From: Arabidopsis thaliana | Taxonomy: Eukaryota; Streptophyta; Magnoliopsida; Brassicales; Brassicaceae | Direction of reading: 5' to 3' | Length of the DNA: 64,000 nt | NCBI RefSeq assembly: GCF_000001735.4 | Contig: NC_003076.8 | Location: 17,425,835-17,489,834 of the forward strand | Shown here: piece by piece, positions 34,173 to 47,200 of the stretch | How positions within the stretch are numbered: the first letter of the stretch is position 1 | Layout: each line of letters begins with the position of its first letter | Translations under genes and position numbers: made by a program | Notes under the pieces: generated by a model | Seen by the model: only the letters and a program-made list of their open reading frames with translations | What the model was told of the DNA's origin: nothing | Databases searched by the model: none

Positions 34173-35658
34173 ATGGGTTTCTTCTCTTTTCTTGGAAGAG
34201 TTCTCTTCGCTTCTCTCTTTATCCTCTCCGCTTGGCAAATGTGAGGCCTTTTTCTTTTTTCTCCATTCTCGATCTGTTCTCGCGTCTCTTCGTGTTCCTT
34301 GATTGAGATTTCGGATTGTTTTCCGATGCTTAATAGTGAATTGCTTCGTGCTAGATCTAATCTGGGAATTGAGAAGCTTTATAGGCTCTTTTTGATATCT
34401 AGGGTTTCGTGAAATTGGATATTTATCTGAATCTATCACGATTTGATTTTGAGTACTTGTTATGTTTCGATCTAGATTTCTTACTGTTATTGATTTGTAT
34501 TTTGAGCTTGATTTTAGGTTTTGGTGATCTGGTCACTTTAGATTAATCAAAGTTTGAATATTTATGTATCTTGTGTTATCAATCAATGTATGATGTTGTT
34601 TGATCATGGTTGAATCTGGCTTGGGCTTATTACCGCATTTAGGGCACATATAATTGTTCTCTCTTATATTCGTTTATAGATGTCTTTAGCTCTGTTGTTC
34701 ATATGGTTAGACGTTGAATTGGTTTGGTTATTCCAATGTTTAGTGGTCTAGAGACAAAGCATCATTTACTCTAAATGGAAGATGATCGATAAATGTAAAA
34801 TAAGATTGTTCTCGTACTATTCGTTAGTCGTTACTAGGATTTTAGTTTGTTTACTTGATAGCTCAAAATATTATCTTCCTCTTTTGACTATATTACTAAA
34901 TTTTAACAACGCTTATTTGGGGGAATTTGAATAGGTTCAATGATGGTGGTCCTGCAGCTAAAGAATTGGCTCCAAAGCTTGATTTGGTTAAGGCACATTT
35001 ATCTTCTAGATTAGGAGTAACATTGCCCAAAATAGAGGTAATGACCTGGTTATGATGTTCTTGTCTCTTGTTCGCACTCTTTAAAAGTGTCTTTTTATGA
35101 CTTGGAGAATGAATTTTTATAGGTGAGACAAGTCGTTGCTACTATTATTGCCCTGAAAGGAGTCGGAGGCTTACTCTTTGTTATCGGAAACACCTTCGGT
35201 GCTTATCTTCTGGTTAGGCTTCTTCTTGTTCAACTTACAAATAAGGGATTCAAAAAGCTTGCTATTTGTATGATCTCTTAAAATCTTAATCTTTTTTGTT
35301 TCAGGCTTCCTACTTGGTGGTTTTCGGTCCTATTCTCTATGATTTCTACAACTACGGACCTCAGGAACGTCATTTCTCTCTTCTGTTGACAGAGTTCTTG
35401 CAGGTTTGTCCAGAAACTTATTATCAATTATCGTAATCTTAAGAAACGCAGCTTTGCACCTTTAAAGTTTCAGCCTTGTAAAGCCAAGAGATCATACTGT
35501 TTATCACAATGGACAATATCTCGATAAAAATCTCATGCCTTTTGTTATTGCAGAGCGTTGCACTCTTTGGAGCGTTACTCTTCTTTATCGGAATGAAGAA
35601 CTCGACACCCGCCAAGAAGAATTTGAAGAAGAGGACACCTAAGCCGAAAGCTGCCTAG
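34173..35658 (+). CDS. HR-like lesion-inducing family membrane protein, 154 aa
   Basis: Five exons: 34173-34240, 34935-35037, 35123-35212, 35305-35403 and 35554-35658, total 154 codons plus stop. The protein starts MGFFSFLGRVLFASLFILSA and has about four hydrophobic segments (near 5-20, 60-77, 80-100, 118-135), with the conserved LYDFYNYGP between them and a basic tail. The last residues, KPKAA, fit a KxKxx-type ER retrieval signal. This is the plant HRLI family (hypersensitive-response-like lesions when over-expressed), distantly DoxX-like; its biochemical role is unknown. Intron 1 is long (694 bases) and near the start, common in constitutively expressed plant genes. Intact. Confidence 0.9.
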
Positions 35659-36407
35659 TATCAATATTAGTTTTCTTCTGGTTTTGCCATGAGCAAGCAA
35701 TACCTTGCCTTTTCCTTTTTTCCCGACAAAATCTTTCCTTAGAACTTTTGTTTTCTTTCTGTTTTAGGATTCTTAGATTAGCTCATGATCTTATACTAAT
35801 ACTGTGATTTGATATTGGGGATCTTGAAGTTTTGGTTTGTTGAAACTGGAACCATGCAGCTACAGAACAATGATTTCATGACCTTGGAATCCAAACAGCT
35901 AAAACAGAAGTTTATTCAAAAAATGGCTTCACTAACGCCTCATAAGAACCATGTTAAAGATCAAGTCTCTCTCTCGTTAAATTTTAAAAGCTCGGCTATT
36001 CCAATTGAGTAGTGTTGATGTCGAAGCTCCACACATAGATTCCATATTCCTTCCACTTAAAGACCTCCAGATGGGATTACAAACATACGGGAACAGAACT
36101 CGGTTGGTTCCATGAAAGCAGTGAATCATCAGGTTTTATGTTCGTATTTAACCAACTCGACTTCTATTCCTTTTTGGGCTACTAGAATTGTAAGTTTGAA
36201 TAGGGTTGGACCAATAATATGAACGAAAATCCACCAATCTGAACTGAAACCTACTTCTTTAATTAAACAAAGTAAATTTGGGATCTTTTACAAAAAATAT
36301 CGAAAATAACCTATAACATTGTAAGTCCATGCACTGTTATCTCTGTTGTTACTAGAAGGCATGGTCTTGTTTAGTTGTTCATCGGAATGTTGTGAACATA
36401 TTGGCAG

Positions 36408-36512
36408 GTGAAGAATATTGCAATGGAGATATTAGATTTCTATGAAAACCATAGACTGTTCACAGAAGAGAGAGTTCACGCCGCCTTCAACAAACTTGCT
36501 ACAAACCCGTAA
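36408..36512 (+). pseudogene. Orphan last exon of an unrecognised gene
   Basis: After an acceptor (TTGGCAG) there are 34 sense codons and a stop, beginning VKNIAMEILDFYENHRLFTE and ending NKLATNP. Composition is strongly protein-like. Upstream (35809-36110) there are further protein-like pieces in different frames (for example IFLPLKDLQMGLQTYGN), but no start and no continuous splice model. I do not recognise the family. Most likely the decayed remnant of a gene inserted or left between the HR-like gene and RPP8. Confidence 0.4.
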
Positions 36513-37295
36513 AGTTTCGACCAAGGAATCTTTCTCTTCTTGTCTGTGTGATTTGTTCCCCTGAGAAAATATAATGTTTTGCCAGAAGTTTTGGAAATGA
36601 GATTACTCTGTTTATTGTACATCAGTTTTGCTCGTCTTGCTTCAACCATGTCTTGCCTATGCTTATACACAGTCAAAGAGGTGCAAAACTAACAAAACGT
36701 CAAAAAAAAACTGACAAGATTTGATGGTGTAAACTGTAAATAAAGCTTACAAAACGAACTGTGTTAAATCACAAACGAGAAAGCAAAACATATAATATCC
36801 AAATTTTACACAAACACAAAATATCCAAATTTTACAACAAACATAAAATATCCAAATTTTACAAGTTTCGTTTCTCCATTTTGTAAAAGAGTTCTCAAGC
36901 ATGTTCCATGCATCCACATCAAAAACAAACAACAATATAAGCATTGTTTCTATAATATAGTTCTGAGCCGCACAACATAACGATGCACTGAAAAAGCGAG
37001 AGCTCCAAGACTGGAAACATAATCGTTAATACTTGAGAATCTGTATTCTTCATAAGCAATACCAGATATTCTTCGGAAAAACCTGTTGATCAGCAGATGA
37101 CTCTGTTGAAGCAGCGTCTATATCTCCCAATATAAGAGAATTTGGCTCGCTTCTTGGTCTTTCCTGCATCTTATTTCAAAGATGATCGATGTTAGAACAA
37201 TGTATAATAGTTGAGACTGTCCACATGACTTTCACACGAATCCAACAACAACAGAAAAAAACAAAGTGAACACTATACAATTTATTTTTTACCTG
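36513..37295. other. Intergenic region and 3' UTR of RPP8
   Basis: Contains a small run of near-repeats of AAATATCCAAATTTTACA (about 36785-36862). RPP8 genes are known for introns and long 3' regions; the 37030-37295 part may be transcribed. No independent gene seen. Confidence 0.45.
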
Positions 37296-40200
37296 CTACT
37301 GGTCACAGTTGATAAATTGAACATCGGGAATGTGTTGGACTTTGTAGTAATCTTCTCCACCTGGTACCAGTTTCTCCTTCCACTCCCTCTTCATTCCTTC
37401 AATCTTCAGTTCCTTTAAGGATGTTATGTACTTGAGTCCATCTGGAAGTTCCTTCAACTTTTTGCAATCATCTATAGTCAAAGTACGAAGACATGGCATC
37501 GACCCTTCTTCTACTATCCACTCTTCCAACTCTGATTCTTTAGATATTTCTATAACACATAATTGAGGAAATCCGCCTTTTGAGCACACCATTCTGCTCC
37601 CTAGGAATGCCTTACGTGCTAAACGAACCGACTTCAAATGAAGCAACTTTTCTAGAATTGGCATTGGATCCTCTTCCATGCCGCAATAAATTAGAAATAA
37701 GTGTACAAGGTGGGGAGGGAATTGATGTTGATCAGGAATCTTTGACATACGTACTGCCAATCCCAACTGTTTTAGATGAATAAAATGATCCAGAACAAAC
37801 TCTCCCATATAATCAACCATATATGTTTCGAGCGAAAAAAGGAAATTAAGCGTCTCGAGGTTTCGCAATTCGCGGAGAGATGACGATAGAGTTTCAAAAT
37901 TGCACCTTTCGCTCAAAGATACAGCGAGATACCGGAGCTTAGTCATACGGAGGAGGTCTGTCACACTACTGTGTTGCGTTGAGAAACCATACAAGTACTC
38001 CAGGTTCACTAGATCACCCAATTCCAACTTGGTTTTATCATCCATTTTAAGAGGTAGGGAAAGGTACCTCAACTGTATCATCTCTTTCAAAACATTTGGC
38101 ACGTGAATCGGTTCCTCGGTATCAACACGTAAGTTCAAATAGAGCAGAAGCTTTAGGTTCCGCATAGTAGAAGGTAGATGAGATACCTTAGCCTCGTATA
38201 AACTCAAGTATCTCAAGTGGATGAGCCCTCCAATGCTACAAGGTAACTTCCCTCCTTCAAACTTTACCCAAGAAAGATCCAACACCCTGAGCAATGTTAA
38301 GTTGTGGAAGACTGAAGCTGATCGTATCCAATAGTCTTCCTCGAATCTCGGAACTATAAGAGATCTCACCTTTGTCTTGTTTTTGTGTCCCAATATATGA
38401 AAGGCTTTACCACTATGTATGCTGAGTCTGCGAGATCTACTAGGAGATTGAGCATTGATGGTAGAGGTGCAAGTAGGGTCTATGATAATTTGTAGGAAGT
38501 TCTCTTCTTTGGCTTTAGATAAACATACTTCTCTCATCATGTCATGCATTTGACAATATTTAGATTGCCAACTCAAATAGTTGTCGTCTGCAATAACCAA
38601 ATTTCTCCTCACTAGCTCTTCTAGGTAGTATTCTCCACTATCTTCGATGGTTGATCCATCGTAAATCCCTTCTGCAGCCCAGTAATAGAACAAACTATAC
38701 GTAGATATCTCGGAATCTTCGGGGAAATGGGCTAGGTTAAGGAAGCAATGCTTTAAATGCGTTGGCAAATCTTCATAACTCAGAGACAATATTCGGTAAA
38801 CCGAATTGAGACTGTTGTCATCTAACCACGATCCTCCTACTATTTGAGATCCAATATTGTCAAAAACTCTTTTCCACTCAGGAACAGTATGTTTATTAGC
38901 TAACAAGCCTCCCAACGCTTTAACAGCTAATGGTAGTCCTCCACAATGTGTGACCATTTCCTTTCCCATGGCTTCCATTTCTTCATCAAGCCTTACTTCT
39001 GCACAATATCACAAGCTAATACATTTCAACATGTGAGCTGCCAAATTAAAATAATACACTAGATTCTTGGTCTTAGTATTCTATTTGAACTTTATTACAA
39101 GGAATCGTGTAATCACGGGTTAATCAATACATGTTTCTTTCAAATTTAGTTGATTTTATTACGTTAAATTTTAATCAAACCAATCATGAATAAACCATAA
39201 AAGTAGATAATTCGATATTTCTAATTTGAATAAACCTATAAAAAATAGGAAGAAAAAAACCAAAACCAATTTTCAAGATTCGTAATTACTGACTTACTGT
39301 ACTAGGATTAATAGTTAATTTTTTTAATTGTTATCCAATTAAATTAATGTTTAATAATTATATTGTCCTTTTGAACCTTAACAACACTCATTGTTCATGC
39401 TAATTAAATTAATTATTTTTTGGTCAAAATCAAGATTACCATTGACTTTTTTTTTTATACATGCCTAAATTAGCATATGGATTACCATACGTTTTTAGTT
39501 AGTTGTTCTAATAGTAAGGAAAAAATAGCAATATGTATACAAATATTACTTTTTGGTTAAGGAAAATTAAAATTTATAAAATAATATAAATATATACATG
39601 TAAATTAGTATATGTAAATGTATTTTTCTTAAAAGTTAGAGAAACTAAACATTATATAATAAGATATGTACCAGTTTCATCTCTCCTAGGGAATACTATT
39701 CTCTCACAGAGCTTCCAACTTTCTTCAGGGTTAAGGATGCTTGCTCTAAAAGTTAAACATGTTGGATCAGCATGTATCCCAACACCTTCATTTCGAGAAG
39801 TAAGCAGCATCTTCCAACCTGCAAAAATATTTGTGTTTCTCATGCTAGGGAATAAAAAAGGCAATTATTCTATATATTTCTTTTTTAACAATCACTTTTA
39901 TGAATTAAGAAGAAAAAGTGCTTCATGTATGTACCATAAGAGCTCACCTCTTTTCCGTGGAAACACTGCTTTTATTACATCCCAGTCTTCTTTTTTCCAT
40001 ACATCATCGAGGACAACTAAATATCTACCGGCCTCTAACAATTGAAAGAGTTTACGCTGAAGTGCATATTCGTCCATCTGTAAAATATCCCCATCATGTG
40101 GCTGAAGTTCTTGCAAGATCCTCTGCCAAACATGTTTCTGTGTAAATTGTTGGGAAACACAGACCCATGCGAATCCATCAAAGTGACGCCGGACTAAGTC

Positions 40201-40824
40201 ATGATGAAAGACTTGTCTAGCCAGAGTGGTTTTACCAATACCGCCCATCCCAGCTATAGAAACCACTTGATGAACATCATTCTCCACCAAATGACCAACC
40301 AATTCTTTAACACTCTGCTCCACCCCGACAAGATCGCTTTCAGAACTGTCAGGATACGTTTGTCGGATCTCCCTCTGCACCCTTTGTCTTTCCTGAAGAG
40401 ACAGCGAACGACCACCATCAATGATTTGTTGTATCCCAAAACTCTGCATTTCCCCAATCACTTCAGAGATCCTCTTAGTGATACCCTCGATATCTGAAGC
40501 AACCTTGTGGCGATCCGTCAAGAAGCAAGCAAGTCGTCTCACATGCTTCTTGACCCCTTTTCCTTTTCCACTAAGTTTGTTCAGAACATAGGATTCAATT
40601 ATATCCTCAGCATCAAAAACAAGGTCTTTGACATCTTCCAAGAAATTCCTCACCCTATCACTTCCATGTTTCTTGGCATCTGCATCTTTCAACAACGACT
40701 GTAAACTTCTCAGCTGACGCTTTAGTCCATCAAGTTGCCCATCAATTCCCTGCAATCGCTCTGATTCTCGACTCAGGAGATCCCAAAGCTTCTCAAGTCC
40801 AAACGACACAAATGCTTCAGCCAT
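37296..40824 (-). CDS. RPP8: CC-NB-LRR immune receptor RPP8 (908 aa)
   Basis: Exons on the minus strand: 39948-40824, 39672-39818 and 37296-38998; 908 codons plus stop. The coiled-coil domain starts MAEAFVSFGLEKLWDLLSRE and includes an EDVID-like VKDLVFDAEDII. The NB-ARC domain shows the P-loop GMGGIGKTTLA, kinase-2 LVVLDDVW, LLTSRNEGV (RNBS-B), GGLPLAVKALGG (GLPL) and a MHD motif seen as MHDMM. About 14 LRRs fill residues 540-890. RPP8 alleles recognise Hyaloperonospora (RPP8), turnip crinkle virus (HRT) and cucumber mosaic virus (RCY1). Other accessions carry two genes here; one 908-residue gene fits the Col-0 chimeric allele, which is reported susceptible to the race tested. No broken motif is visible. 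The kinase-2/RNBS-B boundary is split by introns, a clade feature. Recognition specificity cannot be read from sequence. Confidence 0.95.
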
Positions 40825-40949
40825 AACAACTAGTCGTCGAGAATCATCTACGATGAACCAGTACAAGAACGCCAAGGGTACAGATTCTCTGGAAAAAAAT
40901 GAGTTAAAAACGTTTACTATATTAAATGAAGAAAGCTATAAGGAAGAAG

Positions 40950-40964
40950 TTGACTCCAAGTCAA
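40950..40964. promoter_or_regulatory. Inverted pair of W boxes upstream of RPP8
   Basis: TTGACT (40950-40955) and AGTCAA (40959-40964) form an inverted pair about 126-140 bases upstream of the RPP8 ATG. W boxes bind WRKY factors, and RPP8 is reported to be induced by salicylic acid and pathogens through W boxes. A third TTGACT lies at 41124-41129. Confidence 0.7.
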
Positions 40965-41091
40965 CCTTATCTATCTAGCTACCAATCTCTTGGCTGAGGA
41001 TTCTCTACAATAATGTAATGATTGATCAAATAAAAGATATTTTATCACAATTTATCTACAGTTATCGAACCAAATTGAAGAAGCAGTTTGC

Positions 41092-41796
41092 TTAGTTGTC
41101 AGAACCTTCACGTTCTTGAACTATTGACTCAGTCCTATCATTGCTTATATTCTCCAGCTCATTTACATTGCTGCCTGAACTCTGCAAACAGTCATATAGA
41201 GCTCGTTAACACTTCAGAGACTATATTTTCAAGAGAGGAACACAAAACCTTGCACTGTTGAAAACTATTTAGAGGATTGATAAAGCTGTAACCAAATTCT
41301 CATCAGGATTCCACGAGCATATATATATATATGTACAGAGTAACAAATATATCATTTTGAGAGAAACACACACGAAGACACCTTAACTCACTGTAAGTCC
41401 TCTAATAATAGTTAACACATGCCTAAGTATTACAAAACCACAGAAACTGTCTACTATAGTAAGCAGGGCAGGACAGTAACAGATTGATCAGTTAATAAGC
41501 AATATATTATTGTAACATGACCATATACTGATGAATACACACGAATCTAAAGAGAATAAAGGTTTACCGTTTCAGTCGCAGGAGGTAGCCATTGAGAGAG
41601 GAGACAGCAACAACAAGCTTATCAAAAGACAAGACCACCACTTCACTGTGTATTATAGAATTCAGTATCAAGACCACAAGGCTTCTTTGCTTGATATCTT
41701 GTTCTATCATTAAAGGGTAATTCTCATCAGTAAAAAAGCACTTAGTGAAAGTAATTTCCCAAAAGTCTCTCCTACGCATTTCATCGTACACCTTCG
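41092..41796 (-). pseudogene. Two unrecognised exon-like segments
   Basis: Segment 41568-41796 follows an ATGCAG acceptor, ends at a GTAAAC donor and reads protein-like (AKVYDEMRRRDFWEITFTK ... YLLRLKR). Segment 41092-41181 follows a TTTGCAG acceptor and gives 29 codons and a stop (SSGSNVNELENISNDRTESI ... GSDN). The phases of the two do not join directly, and no start exon was found. I do not know the family. It could be an unassembled small gene or a remnant. Its end lies only about 270 bases from the RPP8 start and overlaps the RPP8 promoter. Confidence 0.35.
41124..41129 (+). promoter_or_regulatory. Third W box upstream of RPP8
   Basis: TTGACT about 300 bases from the RPP8 ATG. Motif match only. 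Confidence 0.45.
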
Positions 41797-41829
41797 CTGC
41801 ATTGATCATTAGAGTAACCAAAACCAAAA

Positions 41830-42636
41830 TTGCTCTCTCCCATTTAGTGTGAAAACCAATCTCTCTTCACCAAATTTGCTTCTGAGTGAGGAATTCGATC
41901 ATTTGACTAAGATCATTGAACCTAACTGAAGTTGGTATAATACACCCGTAAACAAGAAGTTACAAGATGTCCGGAAACGATTCAAGTCCATGGTTTGAAA
42001 CTTGAAGTAAGAGACCGATCTTTTAAGTCAAATTTATGAAAGATTTAACCTTTAGGATAGAAATGATTGTATTTACTAAAATTATACACAACATTATTAG
42101 GCATGGAGCTAGGATTGGCTAGTGATCATTGGTTTATTCAGGATTTGGTACAATAGTATTCCTGAGAAACTCGAGACTATATACTCTATGGTTATAACGG
42201 AAAGATTAAAGATCTGTGATGCTAACTTTCTTCCGTCTCCACGCCCAGTAACACACAAAGAGCCCTACTCTTTCTTTTTCCATTCTCTGTAATATACAAA
42301 CTTTATCCACTAATGTTGATGATGCAAGCAGGGAATCAAAATTGCGTGCAGAACAAAATGCCACACATATCCTTGTCCTTATAACACAACATGGTGTCAA
42401 ACAACAATCAACTTCTCTATAAACTTACTCTACTTACATCTTCCTCATTCATTCTTTTCCCCCACCCATGCAGAGCTTTGTGGGTGTTCATATTATGGGC
42501 GTGTATAACATATTTGATCCCTGCTCATAAACTTTGGGGAGCCATGGACTGCTGTGTCGGTCTTCTGCTGCAAAGTGGCGTTGTGCGAGGGATAGTTCTT
42601 CTCCTCAGGGATTGTAGCGTAGGAATATAGTCATAG
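41830..42636. other. Intergenic region
   Basis: No convincing coding region; nothing recognised. Confidence 0.4.
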
Positions 42637-43132
42637 CTAAAATGGAACTACATAAGGAAGAGCTGTGATATCCGCAGACTCTATTCTGAAAGCTTGGTTC
42701 CAGACCTGCAAGGATTCGCCAGAATCTGGAGGATCTGTTCTCGCCTTTTTTAATTTGATACCCGACTGACCAAGTAGCCATTCTTGGTCATCATCAATCT
42801 CTGGCAACAGCTCCCTTGTAGGTACATGGAGTATCTGATTGAGATACTTTAGGTCAGGATGAGGCGGCTTTGCGGATGGTTCACCATTTTCCTTGACTTT
42901 CACTTTCATTGTTGCAGCCAAAGGGCTTGGTGGACAGACTTTATGCTTTTTTCCAGAGACAGTAAAACCATTAATTCTAACTTCTTTAACTTGTGGCTTG
43001 CAAGTTGTTCCTTGCACCTCAGAAGCAGGCATTGGAGGAGTTCGGGGTGCACCTAATGTTATTCCATTTTCCACAGATGGTACACAAGCACTCAGCTTCT
43101 GTAACTTGTGTGGCGTGGTTCCATTTTCTGCG
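42637..43132 (-). pseudogene. Terminal exon of a plant-specific protein of unknown function, no 5' part found
   Basis: After an acceptor (TTTCGCAG at 43133-43140) the minus strand is open for 164 codons and ends in TAG. The end resembles a conserved plant C terminus I have seen in uncharacterised proteins (PHPDLKYLNQILHVPTRELL, IDDDQEWLLGQ, QVWNQAFRIESADITALPYV). The N-terminal part of the exon has Pro-rich repeats (ENGTTPHKL, ENGITLGAPRTPP). No upstream exon with ATG and a matching phase was found before the ARP9 promoter, so this is either truncated or has exons I missed. It lies head to head with ARP9. Confidence 0.5.
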
Positions 43133-43140
43133 AAAGAATT

Positions 43141-44203
43141 AAAGACTAATGTTACAACAAACAGTTAATAAACTACATTGTTAACATTTCAGACCAAAAC
43201 CAAGAAATACGGATCTTGCATCATTACTCCAAACCAACAAACTACCACACCACTCAGATACCCATAAATTTAAAAAATCTTTTAAGGTAAGAAAACATAT
43301 CATGATTGGATGAAACTATTAGATGCTTCTAAGTACCAAACCATATATCATACGATGGTTAATATGGCAACTACACTCCTCATTCACCAGACAGAGAATT
43401 GGATCAGAGAATAACTCACCATACAGGAATCCTTATCGGTTTATTTATCTCATCGCACATTTGAAATCAAGAATCGTTAAATATAAAATACGAAGATAAG
43501 TATCCACATATATACCAAATCACTACATTACTTTTGAAGTTTTTTATAGAAAAAAATCTCGGAAGAAATTTTATCTTATCTGTTTATTTGTTCTCACCGC
43601 ACTTTTCAAATCAGGAATCGTTAGTATCAACACAAATACCAAAATCACTACATTAGTTTTGAGTCTCATTATAGAAGAAGATCTTGAAAGCAATTTTATC
43701 TTATATATCCTACTTTTTCCACTATACTTTAAAACGGAATCACAACTTTGCGAAACATATCGCTTTCGCTGGTTTCAGTTGCCAGCGATAGGCAAACGAA
43801 CATAATCATAAACTTAAGATTCTAACAAAGTAAAGTTTTCATAAGCGCCATTGCAGCGGGCTTACGAAAACTTTTAAGAAAACTTCTGGAAGCGGAAAGC
43901 GGACCTCCGACGAAATTTCCAAGGCTACGACGGGCCGCGCGCGGGTTATTTGGGCTTTCTCAGTTCAAACCTTTGAGTTACCCGCTCTCTCTTCTTGCTC
44001 CAATCAATCTTCAGTCCACAAAATCTGAAATCCACTTTATCTATTTTAGATTATTAGGTTTGCTATCTCTTTGATCCAAGCTTTTATGTATCACAACAAA
44101 ACCCTAATTCTACAAATTGCTCCAGCGAAGAACTTAGCGAAGGAATTGTGCTTCCAATGGTATAATCTTTTTCTCTTTTTTTCCAGGTTCACTCACCATT
44201 TTC
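43141..44203. other. Intergenic region with the ARP9 promoter
   Basis: Contains two similar AT-rich blocks at about 43440-43560 and 43575-43695 (both with AATCAAGAATCGTTA/AATCAGGAATCGTTA, AAATCACTACATTA and AATTTTATCTTAT), a local duplication. A GC-rich patch (CGGGCCGCGCGCGGG, 43932-43946) lies about 260 bases before the ARP9 ATG. Confidence 0.5.
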
Positions 44204-47200
44204 ATGGCAAAACCAAAATCCAATTCTCATCTCTCGTGGCAGGATTACTTGAAAACTGTTGCCCCCACTCAGATTTTGTCTGAACGAGGAGCTAATCTCG
44301 TTGTCATCAACTTAGGTGATTCCTCTCTCTCAATTCGAAATTTCAATTCGAATTAAGGGTTTTAAGCTTTAGGGTTTATGGAATCTGATTGCTGTTGGGT
44401 TTAATTTTAGGGTCTGCTAATGTAAGAGTAGGATTGGCTATGGATGAGAAACCTTTCAATGTTCCTAATTGTATTGCAAGATACATTACACAATCTGGGA
44501 AACCAACTGTTGTTGATCAGGTTTTGTCCAATTTTTGTTTTGATTTACTTTGTTTTCTTTTGAATGAATTGTAAAGGTGTGTTCTTTGTATATTCTAGAT
44601 GCTTAACACTGAGGTCACTACTAATCAACATGTTGACCGTGAGAGAGCTTATAATTCTGTAAGTGTTTCACTTTGCTGCTTCTTTCAATTGAATCTACTT
44701 CTTGGTGTTGACTGATTTCTTTTACTTGTGTTTGTTTATACTGAAAGGCGGCATCGCTGTTGAAGATACTGTTCCTGGATGAAAGTTCTTCTTCTGGCTC
44801 TGCATCTCGCAAGGTAAGTAGAATAGTTTGTTGATGCTAACTGTTTTTGCTTAAATGTTGTTACAGATAGTATGGTTTTGATTTATCAATTTGAGTAATG
44901 CGTGAAAACTGATTGTTCTTGTTTTTTTCTTTGCTTACAAACCTCTGAAAGTTTATGCAGATGGGGAGGATCGACGGATACAATCAAGCGAGTACGATAA
45001 AGAAAGATTCAGTCTTTACTTGGACTGATGTGTATGAGGATGAGAAAATTTCTCTTGCCTCACCAGCAGGTGTCATTCTAATTCATTATTCTTGTGCTTC
45101 AACTTCCCTCCCTGTCGTAGTAGGATTTGTATTTGTTACGTATAGTTGAGTAAAATTTACTGGAATGGTTTTTATTTGGATCCTCCCCAATTTTTATACA
45201 TGTTTATGCTGGGTTTCAATGTTTATACTTGTTATATATCAATTGTGCAGAAACTTCTCCTGATAAAGGTGATGCTAGTGCATCTGAAGCTGTTCCTGAT
45301 GTTACTGACTCTAAAGATACTAGTGAGAGTAAACGCAAGTATAGGAAAATGATTTTTGGTGAAGAAGCTTTGAAAATATCGCCAAAAGAGCCATATTGTT
45401 TATACCATCCTATTCGGAGAGGTCACTTCAATGTTTCGCCACATTATTCAGCGCAACGGGTATGTATAGCTCCAATATTTCTTCCAACCTGTCTTTGTAG
45501 AAGGGATTTTCTGGCTACTGAGTTGATACTTCTTTTTTTTTGTTCAGGTTTGTGAGGACTTAACTGCTATCTTGGACTGGATTTTATTAGAGAAACTTCA
45601 TATAACTCACAAGGAGAGATTCTCTTTTCATGCTGTTATTGTTGTCCCAGAAACATTTGACACCCGCGGTAAGCTTGTTATGCGTATTCCAGCCCTTTTT
45701 CACAGTTCAATCTAAATATATTCTTGATCGATGTGAACTCGTATTCTGATTTTGGCTTCATGATATTATCAGAAATAAAGGAAATGCTAACTATTGTGTT
45801 GGGAGAGCTATACTTTAACTCAGCAGTTGTCCACCAAGAAGGTCTATCGGCCGTTTTTGGGAATGGTTTGACAACAGCTTGTATTGTGAATATAGGAGCC
45901 CAGACAAGTACAGTAGTTTGTGTCGAGGTATTATCAGAATACGAGAAATTATCATTTTGTTATTATAACTGTTTTATATATGTTCATTTGATTTGGTTTG
46001 CAGGATGGGGTCTCATTGCCAAATACTGAAAAGATTTTACCTTTTGGAGGAGAGGTAAGTATATATGTATCATTTCTCTGTTTTCATATTCTCTTGAGCT
46101 ACATTGCATACTGAAAGTTCTATATCTACATATAAATTTTCAGGATATATGTAGATGCCTTCTATGGATTCAGAGGCATTACCAAAAGTGGCCACAAATC
46201 AACACAGATGTTTTGGCAAAGCCAATCGATATGCTGATGCTTAATCAACTTAAGGAGTCATTTTGTGAAATTAGAGTTAGTTGGATTGTGGTCGTCGTTT
46301 TATTCTTTTGATAAGGAATATTGAAACTCATATATTTTTTCCATTCACAGGCAGGAGAACTTGAAACTGTTGCAACGGTTCATTCTTATGAGGAAGGCAT
46401 GCCAGCTGTGCCTCACAAGACAAATCTCACCTCCCTTAACGTAAACAAAAGACAAGATCAAGCCATTTTGCTGTCAATGCTCACCTATGATTTTAGTCTT
46501 GAAAATCTTTTGTTTGGTTATGTCAGGTTCCACCAATGGGTCTGTTTTATCCTAACCTTTTGGTCCCTGAAATATTTCCCCAGCCACCACGTCAATGGTC
46601 AGAGTTAAACCTTCTTATATTCTTCTCTTTGGTTTAGTTGTCGACCGAGAGATACTCATTTGAAACCTATTGTTTAGGTTTCAAGACTACGAGAATATGT
46701 TGGAAGACACTTGGAACATGGACTTTGGAGGTGGTGGTAACATGGGATTACCAATGTGGGATAGTTTTGCATTTTCGCCTTCAAAACCAAAGAAAGAAGA
46801 GAAGATTGGTCTCGCTGAAGCCATTACAAGCAGCATTCTCTCTGCTGGTATATGTTGTGATGCACCCTCCTGCATTATATAAAAATCAACACCTAACAAA
46901 AACGTTATCCTTTTCTTCTTCCTTTGCTTGTAGGACGCATAGACCTTAGACGGAAGCTTTTCTCCAGCATTCAATTGGTAGATCCTGAAAACCTTTTTTT
47001 TTACACACTCAAGTTTTCGCCATGTACTTCCTTAAAATCATGTGCTACCATGTAACTCTTCATACATGAATGTGTTACCTTGGAACTCTCTCTCTCTTTT
47101 GGCTTCTCAGATTGGTGGTGCTGGTTTGACGAAAGGTCTTGTAGCGGCAGTGGAAGAAAGGTTTGCTCGTTTCCTTTACCAAACATTTCGTTTTCTAACA

